Source: CANKJK01 sp040081715
GTDB taxonomy: Bacteria > Acidobacteriota > Vicinamibacteria > Vicinamibacterales > UBA2999
DNA length: 64,000 bases
Direction: 5' to 3'
Assembly: GCA_040081715.1 (NCBI GenBank)
Contig: JBEBFY010000016.1
Location: 18,240-82,239 of the forward strand
Part shown: positions 52,198 to 60,855 of the stretch, one piece after another
Layout of the letters: each line of letters opens with the position of its first letter
How positions within the stretch are numbered: position 1 is the first letter of the stretch
Position numbers and translations under genes: made by a program
Notes under the pieces: model-generated
The model's input: the letters and a program-made list of their open reading frames with translations, nothing else
What the model was told of the DNA's origin: nothing
The model's database searches: none

Positions 52198-53484
52198 CTA
52201 GCGGGGCCGGACCTTGGTCAGCAGCCGCTCGAGGCGCCCGACCGTGGCCTCCCACTTGAACTGCTGGCGTACGTAGCGCCGCCCGTTTTCTCCCAGCTTC
52301 GTCCGCAATGCCTCATCCGCCATCAGCGTCGTCAACGCCGCGGCGAACTCCTCGCGGTTGGCGTAGTAGAGCCCGCCGCCGCTCCTGCGGCAGTGGTCCA
52401 CGGCAGCCGGATTGGCGGCCGAGGCGAGCACCGGGGTGCCTGCCGCGAAGCTCTCCAGCACGGACTCGCTCGTCAGGTCGTCGCCGCGCGGCGCGATGGT
52501 GACGTCGGCGGCCTCGTAGGCGGCCATCCGGTCCCGCGGGGCCAGCACGCCCGCCAGTCGCACAGAGGGCGTGGCGGGAATCTTCATCAGCTTCACGCCG
52601 AGGAGGACCAGTTCACCTTCGCCCCCCCCATTCGCGTAACTGTCGAAGTACTCCAGCATCTCCTCGCACCCGCGCCCCGGTCCCGTGACGCCGGCGTAGA
52701 CCGCGAGGCGTCCGTCGAGCCGGTGGCGGCGCCGGAAGGGCATGCCGCGGCCGGTCAGGTGCGGCTTGGCCCACGCATCGTCGGTGGCCGTGGCTCCGTC
52801 GGGCTCCGTCTCGCCGTTCTCCTCCTCTTCGCTGCTATCGTCCTGTTGAATCCGGGGATAGGCGAGCTGGGGAGGCGGCTCGATGCCGATGCCGACCACG
52901 TCCTCATCCGAGGCTGTTCGGCCGCCGAAGGCCTCAAGCAGGGGCCGCTCCGCAGCCGACATGAGGCCGATCACCGACGCGGACGCGAGCGTCCGGCGGA
53001 CGGCCGCAAGCCGGAGCGCGGGGTCGACCGACAGCCAGGGAAACAGCACGGTCCGATCCGGCGCCACGACACTGCCCTGAATCGTCGTCGCATGGCGGCA
53101 CGAGAAGAAGGCAACGGCGTCGTAGCCCCGGTGCTGGCGCGTGAGGAACTCGAGAAGGCCCGGCGAGGAGGGGCCCTGCTGCGCCACCCAGTCGTCCTCG
53201 TCCGCGCGCGAGTGCGCGCCGCCGGCCAGCCGGCGGGCGGTGATCGCCGACGAGAGTCCGGCATGACCCTGGGTGCCGGTGTTGAAGCGCCGGACCAACA
53301 CCCCGCGAATCCGATCCAGCCCCTCGGTGTACTCGTTGCGCCACAGGCCCTCGCTTCTGGCGGAGGTGGTCAGCACGTCGACGTCGTGGCGCAGCGACAT
53401 CTGCTCGGCGAGCAGGCGGCAGGCATGCTCCGGTCCGTGCGTGATCTCGGCGCCGTACCGGGCGGTGACAAAGGCAAGTTTCAT
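52198..53484 (-). CDS. glycosyltransferase, GT4-like (last gene of the operon)
   Basis: A 428-residue protein starting MKLAFVTARYGAEITHGPEH, the N-terminal Gly/Glu motif of GT-B glycosyltransferases. The acceptor half includes FFSCRHATTIQGS. The donor half has LAVYAGVTGPGRGCEEMLEY, GVLAPRDRMAAYEAADVTIA and the E-x7-E-like ESVLESFAAGTPVLASAA motif. An acidic insertion (QQDDSSEEEENGETEPDG) lies at about residues 220-237 and is absent from the sister protein. It overlaps the upstream gene by 4 bases and faces the kinase/regulator pair tail-to-tail. Confidence 0.83.
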   Translation of the reverse strand: MKLAFVTARYGAEITHGPEHACRLLAEQMSLRHDVDVLTTSARSEGLWRNEYTEGLDRIRGVLVRRFNTGTQGHAGLSSAITARRLAGGAHSRADEDDWVAQQGPSSPGLLEFLTRQHRGYDAVAFFSCRHATTIQGSVVAPDRTVLFPWLSVDPALRLAAVRRTLASASVIGLMSAAERPLLEAFGGRTASDEDVVGIGIEPPPQLAYPRIQQDDSSEEEENGETEPDGATATDDAWAKPHLTGRGMPFRRRHRLDGRLAVYAGVTGPGRGCEEMLEYFDSYANGGGEGELVLLGVKLMKIPATPSVRLAGVLAPRDRMAAYEAADVTIAPRGDDLTSESVLESFAAGTPVLASAANPAAVDHCRRSGGGLYYANREEFAAALTTLMADEALRTKLGENGRRYVRQQFKWEATVGRLERLLTKVRPR

Positions 53485-54785
53485 GAGGCGTATTCCTGGC
53501 CCGGTATAGCGGTGCGCGCCACGGCGGCCACGCGCGCGGCCGCGCCTGGCATGTTCCGCCGCCGCCGCGCCCACCAGCCGGGCAACGGTTCCATGGGTGA
53601 TACGGAGCCGGGCGAGGCACGCCGCAGCGCCTCCAGCATCCCGGCGTACTTGTCTTCCACCACCGGCCACGCGTATTCGCGCCGGCAGTACGTCTGACCA
53701 TTGGCGCCGAGCCGGGCTGCCAGGTCGGGCTGGTCCAGCAGCAAGCGCAGCGCGGCGGAAAACTCGGTGGCGTTCTCGTAGTAGAGGCCGCCGTTGGCGC
53801 GCAGGCACTGGCCCAGCAGCACCTCGCATCGCGCGTTGACCAGCACCGGCCGGCCGAGTGCCCAGGCTTCCAGCACCACCATCGACAGGCTCTCGAACCG
53901 GGACGGCATCACGAGGGCCGTCGCGCCCGCCATGGCGTCCAACTTGTCCTCGTCGCTGAGGAAACCCAGCTGACGGATCAGGGGATGCTCCGGCACGGGC
54001 ATCACGGCCGAGCCGGCGAGCAGGAGCTGCGGCGGATGCTCCATGGTTCTCGCGAACGCGCGATAGTGCGCGAATAGCTCCGTGCAGCCCTTGTTCTCAT
54101 CGATCCGGCCGACATAGATCACGTACGGGCTGTCCACGCCGTGGCGATGGCGAAACCTCGCCGGGTTACCCGTCCGCTCCACGTCCACACCGACGCCCAC
54201 GACCGCACCGGGTACGTGCGCGTTTCCCGACAGCGCGTTGACCAGTGCCTGTTCTTCCGGGGAGTTGTACATGACGGCGCGGACGCCCCGGAAGACCTGC
54301 GCGAGAATGGCCAGCCCGATCGAGGGCTCGCGTTCAGCAGTCGGCACGAGCACGGCCTTCGCCGGAACGGCGCGGCACCCGTGGAACGCCTGGTAGTACC
54401 GGGCGCAGAAGAAGAGGGCGAAGTCGAACTCATCCTGCGCGGCGGTCAGGCGATCGACCAGGGCCGGACTCGCCGGGCCCTGGCTGTCCATCCAGGCCAG
54501 TTCATCCGCGATCGAATGCGTCTGGTCGAACACGTACCGCGACCGGCGCGCGAAGTCGGGCAGCGAGCGTTCATGCGCGACCGGGAAGCGTTCCACCGGA
54601 ATGCCGCCGACGCGCTCCTCGCCAGGCGGAAGGTCGTTTTTCCACGTGACGTAGTCGCGGGCACAGGTGGTCAGCACGCGGACATCCGCGAACCGGGCGA
54701 GATGCTCTGCCAGGTGCCGGGCATGCCGTTCGGCGCCGCCGCTGATCTCGGCGCCGTACCGCTGCACGACGACGGCCAGTCTCAC
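53481..54785 (-). CDS. glycosyltransferase family 4 protein
   Basis: A 434-residue GT-B protein with a GTG start: MRLAVVVQRYGAEISGGAER, VRVLTTCARDYVTWKNDLPP. The donor-binding half has YVIYVGRIDENKGCTELFAH, LGFLSDEDKLDAMAGATALV and the catalytic PSRFESLSMVVLEAWALGRP region. Retaining sugar transfer from a nucleotide sugar is expected. It overlaps both neighbours by 4 bases. Its N-terminal half resembles that of the next GT, so the two probably arose by duplication and act in sequence on one glycan. Confidence 0.88.
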   Translation of the reverse strand: MRLAVVVQRYGAEISGGAERHARHLAEHLARFADVRVLTTCARDYVTWKNDLPPGEERVGGIPVERFPVAHERSLPDFARRSRYVFDQTHSIADELAWMDSQGPASPALVDRLTAAQDEFDFALFFCARYYQAFHGCRAVPAKAVLVPTAEREPSIGLAILAQVFRGVRAVMYNSPEEQALVNALSGNAHVPGAVVGVGVDVERTGNPARFRHRHGVDSPYVIYVGRIDENKGCTELFAHYRAFARTMEHPPQLLLAGSAVMPVPEHPLIRQLGFLSDEDKLDAMAGATALVMPSRFESLSMVVLEAWALGRPVLVNARCEVLLGQCLRANGGLYYENATEFSAALRLLLDQPDLAARLGANGQTYCRREYAWPVVEDKYAGMLEALRRASPGSVSPMEPLPGWWARRRRNMPGAAARVAAVARTAIPGQEYAS

Positions 54786-55942
54786 CGCTCCTCGGGTGTC
54801 CCGGACGGGGCGGGGCCAGGCTCGATGGTCTGCGGGTCCTGGACCGCGGGCGGAGCCGCCTCGATGCGGACTGGTGGGGCGCCTCTGTTCTCGCCCGGGC
54901 CGGACTCGTCCGAACCGTCGTAGCCGCCGCCGTCCCCACCGTCGCCGGTGCCGTCGTTAGGGCCGTCGTTAGAGCCGCTGTCCCCGTCGTCCATGGAGGT
55001 CGCCATCCGGGTGCCAGGGGCTCCTGGCATGTCGGACTGCATCTCCGGACCGTCCGGCCGCCGGCCGCGCCGCCGCCGACGCTTGCGCCGGGCACTATCG
55101 CCCTGCCCGCCCTGCGCCTGATCACCAGCACCACCACCGGCCGGGTCCTGTCGCGCCAGATCCTGCCGCGGAGGCGGCGGTGCGACGGCCACGGTCCTGA
55201 CCTCGGATTGGTGCACGCCGCCCTCGATAGCGCGCACGCGCCGGTCGTTGAAGTCCACCTTGGCCGACAGAGACTCCACCTGCTGCCCGAGGTGCTGTGT
55301 CTCGAGGCTCAAGCGGGCAATCTCGGTGACGAGCCGCTGGAGGAGCGCGTAGTGCAGGGCATTCCATTCCCCCTGTCGCTCGGTGCGTTCGGATTCCCGG
55401 ACGGCCGCCTCGGTGTTCAGGCGCGACTGAGTATTCAGCGCCATCACAAGCGGTTCAGGGTTGAAGAACAGCTTCAGCAGCGGGTTCAGAAGGCGACGGA
55501 TCCCGCGCAGAAGCCCCCGCGGCGTCTCGTAGAGCGTGTAGGCCTCGAACGTGTAGGCGGGCACGTCCGGTACGGCTGGCACGTTCACGCTGCGGGTACC
55601 CGCGGCACGCCGGAGCTGATCCATCAGGTCAGGGCTCACGGCGCGGACGTCGAGAATCGCTTCGAGCCGACGGGCCGCCAGCTCGTCGATCTGCTGGTCT
55701 GTCAGGTTGATGCCGTGACGCTGGGCGACGCGGGCGCGGATGTCGCGCATGATCTGCGCGACGTCCGCGTTCTCGGTCTGGGGCGTGGGCTGCGGGCCCG
55801 GCTTCGGCCGCCGCTCGCTGCCCCGCTCGGTCCCCCGGTCGGGTCCCTTGTCCCCGGTCCGCTCGCTGCCACGTCGATCAGGGCCGCGCCGGCCCCGGTG
55901 AAATCCGCGATGCCCGCGGTTAGACGAAGGTGAATCTGCCAT
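54782..55942 (-). CDS. basic/acidic disordered coiled-coil protein in the GT operon
   Basis: A 386-residue protein. The first 55 residues are Arg/Gly/Asp-rich (RGHRGFHRGRRGPDRRGSER). Residues about 60-260 are helical: DVAQIMRDIRARVAQRHGIN, YETPRGLLRGIRRLLNPLLK, LFFNPEPLVMALNTQSRLNT and a coiled coil LETQHLGQQVESLSAKVDFN. A basic cluster (RRKRRRRRGRRPDG) and a Gly/Asp-rich tail follow. Similar helical cores occur beside glycosyltransferases in other acidobacteria as I recall, but no function is known. It could be a scaffold for the glycan machinery. TGATG overlap with the DUF362 gene. Confidence 0.7.
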   Translation of the reverse strand: MADSPSSNRGHRGFHRGRRGPDRRGSERTGDKGPDRGTERGSERRPKPGPQPTPQTENADVAQIMRDIRARVAQRHGINLTDQQIDELAARRLEAILDVRAVSPDLMDQLRRAAGTRSVNVPAVPDVPAYTFEAYTLYETPRGLLRGIRRLLNPLLKLFFNPEPLVMALNTQSRLNTEAAVRESERTERQGEWNALHYALLQRLVTEIARLSLETQHLGQQVESLSAKVDFNDRRVRAIEGGVHQSEVRTVAVAPPPPRQDLARQDPAGGGAGDQAQGGQGDSARRKRRRRRGRRPDGPEMQSDMPGAPGTRMATSMDDGDSGSNDGPNDGTGDGGDGGGYDGSDESGPGENRGAPPVRIEAAPPAVQDPQTIEPGPAPSGTPEER

Positions 55943-57063
55943 CAGTACTGTTTGAAGAGGCGGCCCCAGTCCGTGCGCATGAACGCACGGATGCGGGCCT
56001 GGCCGATAGTGGGGTACCACAGCCAGTCGTGGTACACGTTTGAAGCAAAGGGCGCCCACACGACCAGCGGTGAGTGCAGCAGCAGGTGTTCCAGTGGCTG
56101 CAGCGCACCGCGCCGGATGAGTTGATCGCCCCAGATGACGAGTGACTTGCGTGTGGAAAATCCCAGGTTGAGCTGCGAGATATCGTCGCCGACCAGTTCG
56201 ATGTCACGCAGGTCGGCCACACCGAGGCCGCGTTCGTGAGCCATCCGCAGGAACGGGATCGACATCGGGTCGAATCCCATGATGCGGGCCGAGATCGCGT
56301 CGATGGCCACTGAATCGGCCGACGCCAGCACGACGTTGGCGATGCGGGGGATCATCGTCCGCGGGCCGGCGCCGTCTCCCGCGACGGTGCCGTCGGTGAC
56401 CGTGAAGACCGCCGGATGCAGTTCACGCTGCATGTAGAGCAGGTCCACCAGCACTTCGTGCATGTACTTGTGGGCGTAGTGCCGCACTTCCTTGAGCAGT
56501 CCGCCGAATGCGTTCTTGACGGCCCCGGTCATGACGGCGTGACCGTGCGTCTTCACGGTCGGCAGGTGGACGATCTGGCGCCCGGGGTACATCGCCGGAA
56601 TCTGGATACCCTCGGGAAAGATCTGGTTGAGCTTGAGGAGCGGACTGGTGAACTTGTAGGTGATCCATTCCACGTCGGGCAGCGCCGTAAAGGTGAGCCC
56701 GTGGCGCCGCAGCACCGGATCCCACCGGTTGTTCCGGCACCCCTCGTGCGGGTCGGTCACGACCGTCTTGTTCTCGATGGGCAGCAGCCGCGCGCGGTCG
56801 AAGCCGTCCGCCAGGAGCTTGCTGATCACGCCGTCGACCTGCCACGGCTGGGACGAGCAGGCCGGGAAGTACTTCGTCCAGGACAGATTCAGCTTCAGAA
56901 GCGTGTCGCGCTCTGGAGTCAGGTGTTCGCGATACCCCGCCAGATCCATCACGCGGGCGTAGTCGTCGATCACGCGGTCCGGTGCCGTCCGGACCACGGC
57001 CACCCGGGCGGTGCCCCGGCGCGCGGCCGGCGGGGCGGTCATGGTTGCACTCTCGGCGCTCAT
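55942..57063 (-). CDS. DUF362-domain protein
   Basis: A 373-residue protein starting MSAESATMTAPPAARRGTAR. Family landmarks are LKLNLSWTKYFPACSSQPWQ, VHLPTVKTHGHAVMTGAVKN (the conserved K-T-H and K-N), GDGAGPRTMIPRIANVVLAS and SVAIDAISARIMGFDP. DUF362 proteins often carry a ferredoxin domain; here there is none and few cysteines. The family is uncharacterised, sometimes linked to lipid or quinone chemistry. It overlaps the prenyltransferase gene by 4 bases, suggesting a linked step. Confidence 0.88.
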   Translation of the reverse strand: MSAESATMTAPPAARRGTARVAVVRTAPDRVIDDYARVMDLAGYREHLTPERDTLLKLNLSWTKYFPACSSQPWQVDGVISKLLADGFDRARLLPIENKTVVTDPHEGCRNNRWDPVLRRHGLTFTALPDVEWITYKFTSPLLKLNQIFPEGIQIPAMYPGRQIVHLPTVKTHGHAVMTGAVKNAFGGLLKEVRHYAHKYMHEVLVDLLYMQRELHPAVFTVTDGTVAGDGAGPRTMIPRIANVVLASADSVAIDAISARIMGFDPMSIPFLRMAHERGLGVADLRDIELVGDDISQLNLGFSTRKSLVIWGDQLIRRGALQPLEHLLLHSPLVVWAPFASNVYHDWLWYPTIGQARIRAFMRTDWGRLFKQY

Positions 57064-58010
57064 AGTTGTCCCAGCGGGGTGTAGAGGAGAATCACGGTGG
57101 CCGCCGCCCACAGGGCGACGCACGCCAACAAGGGTACGTCGGTTAGCAGCAGGGTTGACGGATTACCGCCGCCATCTTTCCGGTGCACCAGGTAGAGGTA
57201 CCGGAAGATGCCGTAGAGCACGAAGGGAATCGTCAGCGTCAGGTGTTCCGTGCCGAGCTTCGCGGCTGTCTCCGGACTGGTCGTGTAGGCGGCGTAGGCC
57301 ACCACCGCCGACGCCGTCACCACGGCAATCATCTGATCGATCAGGTACGGGTTGTATTCCTCGAGGATCGGCCGGTGCCGGGCCGCGCCCGCGGCGAGCG
57401 TTGTCAGCTCGTGGCGCCGTTTGGCGAGCGCCAGGAACAGGGCGAGGAGCGTTGTGCAGGCCAGGAGCCAGTTGCTGACCGGAACGGCGATCGCCACGCC
57501 CCCGGCGACGGCGCGCAGGACAAAGCCGGACGCGATGGCCAGCGCATCCAGGATCACCACGTGCTTCAACACCAGAGAGTAGGCGACCTGCAGGAGCAGG
57601 TAGCCGGCGGCCGTGAGCGCCAGGGCGGGTGCGATCGCCCAAGACGCGGCCACGGCGCCGCCGCCGAGCAGCACACCCGTCGCGCCAGCAGTCAGCGGCG
57701 AGATGTCGCCTGACGCGATGGGCCGCAGGCGCTTGAGCGGATGCTCACGGTCGGCCGTGCGGTCCGCGATGTCGTTGAAGATGTAGACGGCGCCGGACAG
57801 CGCACAAAAGATCACGAAGGTCTCGGTGGCCAGTACGACCGCGTGGATGTCTTCAAGCCGCTTGGCGAAGAGCAGCGCGGCAAAGACAAACAGGTTCTTG
57901 GTCCACTGTTCCGGCCGGACGGTGCTGAGCAGGGACACCGCCGTGGAACGGCGCCGTGAAGGAGTGTGCGTGGCCGGGTCCACAGCAGTTGCCGCGAGCG
58001 CGCGCGTCAT
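57060..58010 (-). CDS. UbiA-family prenyltransferase, decaprenyl-phosphate phosphoribosyltransferase-like
   Basis: A 316-residue membrane protein with about 9 helices. The first acidic motif is NDIADRTADREHPLKRLRPI followed by ASG; RPEQWTKNLFVFAALLFAKR and SLVLKHVVILDALAIASGFV are the other landmarks. This combination, especially WTKNLFVFA and HPxKxxRPIASG, matches the DPPR synthase branch (Rv3806c type), which transfers 5-phosphoribosyl from PRPP to polyprenyl phosphate. The product leads to decaprenyl-phosphate arabinose or ribose donors. First gene of the five-gene operon. Confidence 0.85.
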   Translation of the reverse strand: MTRALAATAVDPATHTPSRRRSTAVSLLSTVRPEQWTKNLFVFAALLFAKRLEDIHAVVLATETFVIFCALSGAVYIFNDIADRTADREHPLKRLRPIASGDISPLTAGATGVLLGGGAVAASWAIAPALALTAAGYLLLQVAYSLVLKHVVILDALAIASGFVLRAVAGGVAIAVPVSNWLLACTTLLALFLALAKRRHELTTLAAGAARHRPILEEYNPYLIDQMIAVVTASAVVAYAAYTTSPETAAKLGTEHLTLTIPFVLYGIFRYLYLVHRKDGGGNPSTLLLTDVPLLACVALWAAATVILLYTPLGQL

Positions 58011-58027
58011 GGCCGCGCGCGTGGCAG

Positions 58028-58375
58028 CTAGGCGCCGGTCGAAAAGCTCCGGACAGCGTCGGCTTCGGAGTCGTAGGTGTCGAACACCGTCAGAAGCTTG
58101 GTGATCGACAGCAGATCGGTGATGCGCTTGGTCAGGTTGACCAGTTTGAGGCTGCCGCCCTGCTTGGTCACCGTGGTGTAGGTACGCACAATCTCACCCA
58201 GGCCGGCGCTATCGACATACGGCACGTCCGCAAGGTTCAGCACGAGCTTCTTGCGGCCCTGCAGGATGAGGCTGTTGACTTTGTCCTTGAGGAGTTCGTC
58301 CCCCTCACCCATTGTCATCCGGCCCTTCAGATCCAGAACCGTGACGTCACCTGCGGAGCGCTCGTCAATTTGCAT
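58028..58375 (-). CDS. STAS-domain anti-sigma factor antagonist
   Basis: A 115-residue SpoIIAA-like protein. It has TVLDLKGRMTMGEGDELLKD, KKLVLNLADVPYVDSAGLGE with the phosphorylatable Ser of DSAGLG, and LLSITKLLTVFDTYDSEADA. Such proteins bind anti-sigma kinases when dephosphorylated and release a sigma factor. A small Shine-Dalgarno sequence (AAGGG) precedes the ATG. It is 17 bases upstream of the prenyltransferase gene on the same strand and could share its transcript, which would link the glycan operon to partner-switching control. Confidence 0.92.
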   Translation of the reverse strand: MQIDERSAGDVTVLDLKGRMTMGEGDELLKDKVNSLILQGRKKLVLNLADVPYVDSAGLGEIVRTYTTVTKQGGSLKLVNLTKRITDLLSITKLLTVFDTYDSEADAVRSFSTGA

Positions 58376-58421
58376 GGTTATCCCTTCTTGGATTTTATCG
58401 TAAGGATCGGAGACGTACCAA

Positions 58422-58445
58422 AGGGCGGAATAGCATGTCCGCCCT
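58422..58445 (-). terminator. perfect inverted repeat, possible terminator
   Basis: AGGGCGGA and TCCGCCCT form an 8-base perfect stem around an 8-base loop. On the minus strand it is followed by TTTGG only, so termination of the zinc-ribbon gene would be weak; an operator ahead of the STAS gene is another option. Confidence 0.45.
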
Positions 58446-58503
58446 CTGGCACGAATCGGTCAGCCGATGACCGACGAGATGATGGCTGCGCCCGGTGCAG
58501 AAC

Positions 58504-58809
58504 TCAGTGGCCGCCAGCGTCGCTGAACTTGCGTTGCTGGAAGCACTCCTTGCAGAGCACCGGACGACCCTGGGTGGGGCGGAAGGGTACCGTGGTTTCC
58601 TTACCGCAGGCCGAGCAGTTGGTCGTGGTTTCGACCCGCTCCCGTCCCATGGCGCCGGCTGGCCGGCTGGCCCGTTTCCCCTTGCACGCTTTACACCGCT
58701 TGGGTTCGTTCTTGAACTGCTTGTCGGCGAAAAACACCTGTTCGCCGGCGGTCCAGATGAACTCGGCGCCGCAGTCCACGCACGTCAGGCTTCTGTCCTG
58801 ATACTCCAT
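58504..58809 (-). CDS. double zinc-ribbon protein
   Basis: A 101-residue protein with three Cys pairs: CVDCGAEFIW near the N-terminus, RCKACKGKR in the middle, and CSACGK...LCKECF at the C-terminal half. The first unit (DRSLTCVDCGAEFIWTAGEQ) is the zinc-ribbon family described as a probable zinc-binding domain, often found with cold-shock or ribosomal genes; the second is a CxxC...CxxC ribbon. It probably binds zinc and perhaps nucleic acid. AAGGTGG Shine-Dalgarno sequence. It follows rpsU on the same strand. Confidence 0.88.
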   Translation of the reverse strand: MEYQDRSLTCVDCGAEFIWTAGEQVFFADKQFKNEPKRCKACKGKRASRPAGAMGRERVETTTNCSACGKETTVPFRPTQGRPVLCKECFQQRKFSDAGGH

Positions 58810-58846
58810 GGGTCGCCACCTTTGCTCGTCGTTGTCACCCGTCGAT

Positions 58847-59044
58847 CTATTCCGACTCCCTTCGGAGTTTCTTGCGGTTGCGCTTCCGCGCCAACGCCTG
58901 CTTGGCGCGACGCTTGTCTCCAGGTTTCAGGTAGAAAGAGTGCTTCTTGATATCCTTGATGATGTCTTCCTGCTGAACCTTTCGCTTGAAGCGGCGGAGA
59001 GCGCTCTCAATAGACTCGCCCTCCTGAATCTTCACTTCAGCCAC
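58847..59044 (-). CDS. rpsU: 30S ribosomal protein S21
   Basis: A 65-residue basic protein: AEVKIQEGESIESALRRFKR, QQEDIIKDIKKHSFYLKPG and the Lys/Arg-rich tail ALARKRNRKKLRRE. This is S21, a late 30S protein important for initiation with Shine-Dalgarno mRNAs. The GTG at 59044 is chosen over the GTG at 59056 because GGGGGTG sits about 9 bases upstream of it and the resulting N-terminus matches the family. Confidence 0.94.
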   Translation of the reverse strand: MAEVKIQEGESIESALRRFKRKVQQEDIIKDIKKHSFYLKPGDKRRAKQALARKRNRKKLRRESE

Positions 59045-59141
59045 GTTCGAATACACCCCCTCACAGGCCTACACGACTCCCTGTGATTACCCTGAGTCAT
59101 GTGGCGAACGTGCTAGGCTATCACGGGCCGGCGACGCACCC

Positions 59142-60413
59142 ATGAAGATTCTCGTGATTGGCTCGGGCGCCCGCGAACACGTGCTCACGTGGAAACTGGC
59201 CAGTGAAACCGGGATCAGCGAAGTCCTGTGCGCCCCTGGAAACGCCGGAATCGCCGGGACTGCCCGGTGCCTGCCCGCAGACCCAGCCGACCCGCAGGCC
59301 TTGCTCGCCATTGCCCGCCGCGAGGGCGTGGACCTGACGGTCGTCGGGCCGGAGCTGCCCCTGAGCCGCGGCGTGGTCGACCTGTTCAGGAAGGAGGGTC
59401 TGGCCATCGTCGGCCCGACCCAGGCCGCGGCCGCGCTTGAGTCCAGCAAGGCCTTCGCGAAGGCGTTCATGGCGCGCCACGGCGTACCGACCGCGGGATT
59501 CCTGCTCTGCACCTCCGCGCAGCAGGCTCTGGACGCCATCGCGCAGGGTCTTCTGGGACTGCCGCTCGTGGTCAAGGCCGACGGCCTCGCCGCAGGCAAG
59601 GGCGTGATCATCGCGGAGACGCGGGAGGCCGCCGAGGCCGCGATCCGCGAGGTCATGCAGGACCGGCGGTTCGGTGCGGCCGGCGACTCCGTCGTCCTCG
59701 AGGAGTTTCTGGCCGGTCAGGAGGCGTCCTACTTCGTGCTCTGCGACGGGACGACAGCGATGCCACTCGGGTCCGCCCAGGATCACAAGCGGATCTTCGA
59801 TGACGACCGCGGGCCGAACACGGGTGGCATGGGCGCGTTCTCGCCGAGCCCGTTGCTGACGCCGGCCGTCGAGCGGCAGGTGCTCGAAGAGATTGTCCAG
59901 CCCGTTCTCGCGGGGATGGCCGCCGAGGGTCATCCATTCTGCGGGTTTCTGTACGTGGGGTTGATGCTGACGGTGGCTGGACCGAAGGTGGTCGAGTTCA
60001 ACGTCCGCTTTGGCGACCCGGAGGCCCAGGTCGTGCTACCGAGGCTGGACGAACCCCTCTCCGCATTGCTCCTGGCCGCCGCGTCCGGCACGTTGCCCAA
60101 AAGGCCGGCTCGTTTCGCCAGCGAACCGCACGTGGGCGTCGTGCTGGCGTCTGGTGGATACCCCGAGCGCGCAACGACCGGGGTGTCGATTACCGGATTA
60201 CCGCAGGCCGAAGCGACGCCGGGCGCCCTGGTGTTCCACGCGGCCACGGTCGAGCAGAGCGGCCAGCTTGTGACCACCGGCGGTCGCGTGCTCACCGTCG
60301 TTGGGCGTGGTGCGACCTTCGCCGAGGCAATAGCCACGGCGTACCAGGCCGTGGGCGCCATTCACTTCGACGGCATGCAGTACCGGAAGGATATCGGGCG
60401 CCGCGCCCTCTGA
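59142..60413 (+). CDS. purD: phosphoribosylamine-glycine ligase
   Basis: A 423-residue GAR synthetase of purine synthesis, which joins glycine to phosphoribosylamine with ATP. It begins MKILVIGSGAREHVLTWKLA, the canonical N-terminus. ATP-grasp landmarks are VVKADGLAAGKGVIIAETRE, DHKRIFDDDRGPNTGGMGAF and GFLYVGLMLTVAGPKVVEFN, with NVRFGDPEAQVVLPRL supplying metal ligands. Normal length. It ends 4 bases before the convergent vapC-like gene. Confidence 0.96.
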   Translation: MKILVIGSGAREHVLTWKLASETGISEVLCAPGNAGIAGTARCLPADPADPQALLAIARREGVDLTVVGPELPLSRGVVDLFRKEGLAIVGPTQAAAALESSKAFAKAFMARHGVPTAGFLLCTSAQQALDAIAQGLLGLPLVVKADGLAAGKGVIIAETREAAEAAIREVMQDRRFGAAGDSVVLEEFLAGQEASYFVLCDGTTAMPLGSAQDHKRIFDDDRGPNTGGMGAFSPSPLLTPAVERQVLEEIVQPVLAGMAAEGHPFCGFLYVGLMLTVAGPKVVEFNVRFGDPEAQVVLPRLDEPLSALLLAAASGTLPKRPARFASEPHVGVVLASGGYPERATTGVSITGLPQAEATPGALVFHAATVEQSGQLVTTGGRVLTVVGRGATFAEAIATAYQAVGAIHFDGMQYRKDIGRRAL

Positions 60414-60417
60414 CGAC

Positions 60418-60855
60418 TCATCTCAGGGCCGCGAGCGGGTTCTCCCATTTAAGTCCGGGGAACCGCGCGAAGTCCCCATCGGACGAGCACAGCGTGAGCC
60501 CGTGTTCGATGGCTATCGCCGCCAGGTGCGCGTCGGACACGAGTCGGCTCGTCATGAACGGAGCTTCGATCAGAGGCCGCAGGATCTCGCCGTGCCGTCC
60601 GCCGGGCAGGGGCGTCCAGACACAGTCGCACTCGAGCCACTCGCGCACCTGACTCCACGCCGCCGAGGGTGTCACGGGGTGTCTCATCGCCGCAGGGTTC
60701 GACGCAATGCGGACAAAGGCCAGGAGCGACGGCCAAGGCAGTCCGACGCGGGTCGTGCCGTTGAGGCGGTCGTCCAGCCACACGCGCGCGGCCTCGTGCT
60801 CTGGTGCATTGCGGTTGGCCGCATAGAGCAGGAGGTTCGCGTCCACGAGAATCAC
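60418..60855 (-). CDS. vapC: PIN-domain ribonuclease toxin (VapC)
   Basis: A 145-residue PIN protein: MILVDANLLLYAANRNAPEH (first catalytic Asp), EAARVWLDDRLNGTTRVGLP, TSRLVSDAHLAAIAIEHGLT (Asp cluster) and LCSSDGDFARFPGLKWENPL (last acidic pair). The family toxin cuts tRNA or rRNA when freed. The ATG overlaps the antitoxin stop by 4 bases. Preceded by an RHH antitoxin, so this is a complete VapBC module. Confidence 0.93.
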   Translation of the reverse strand: MILVDANLLLYAANRNAPEHEAARVWLDDRLNGTTRVGLPWPSLLAFVRIASNPAAMRHPVTPSAAWSQVREWLECDCVWTPLPGGRHGEILRPLIEAPFMTSRLVSDAHLAAIAIEHGLTLCSSDGDFARFPGLKWENPLAALR

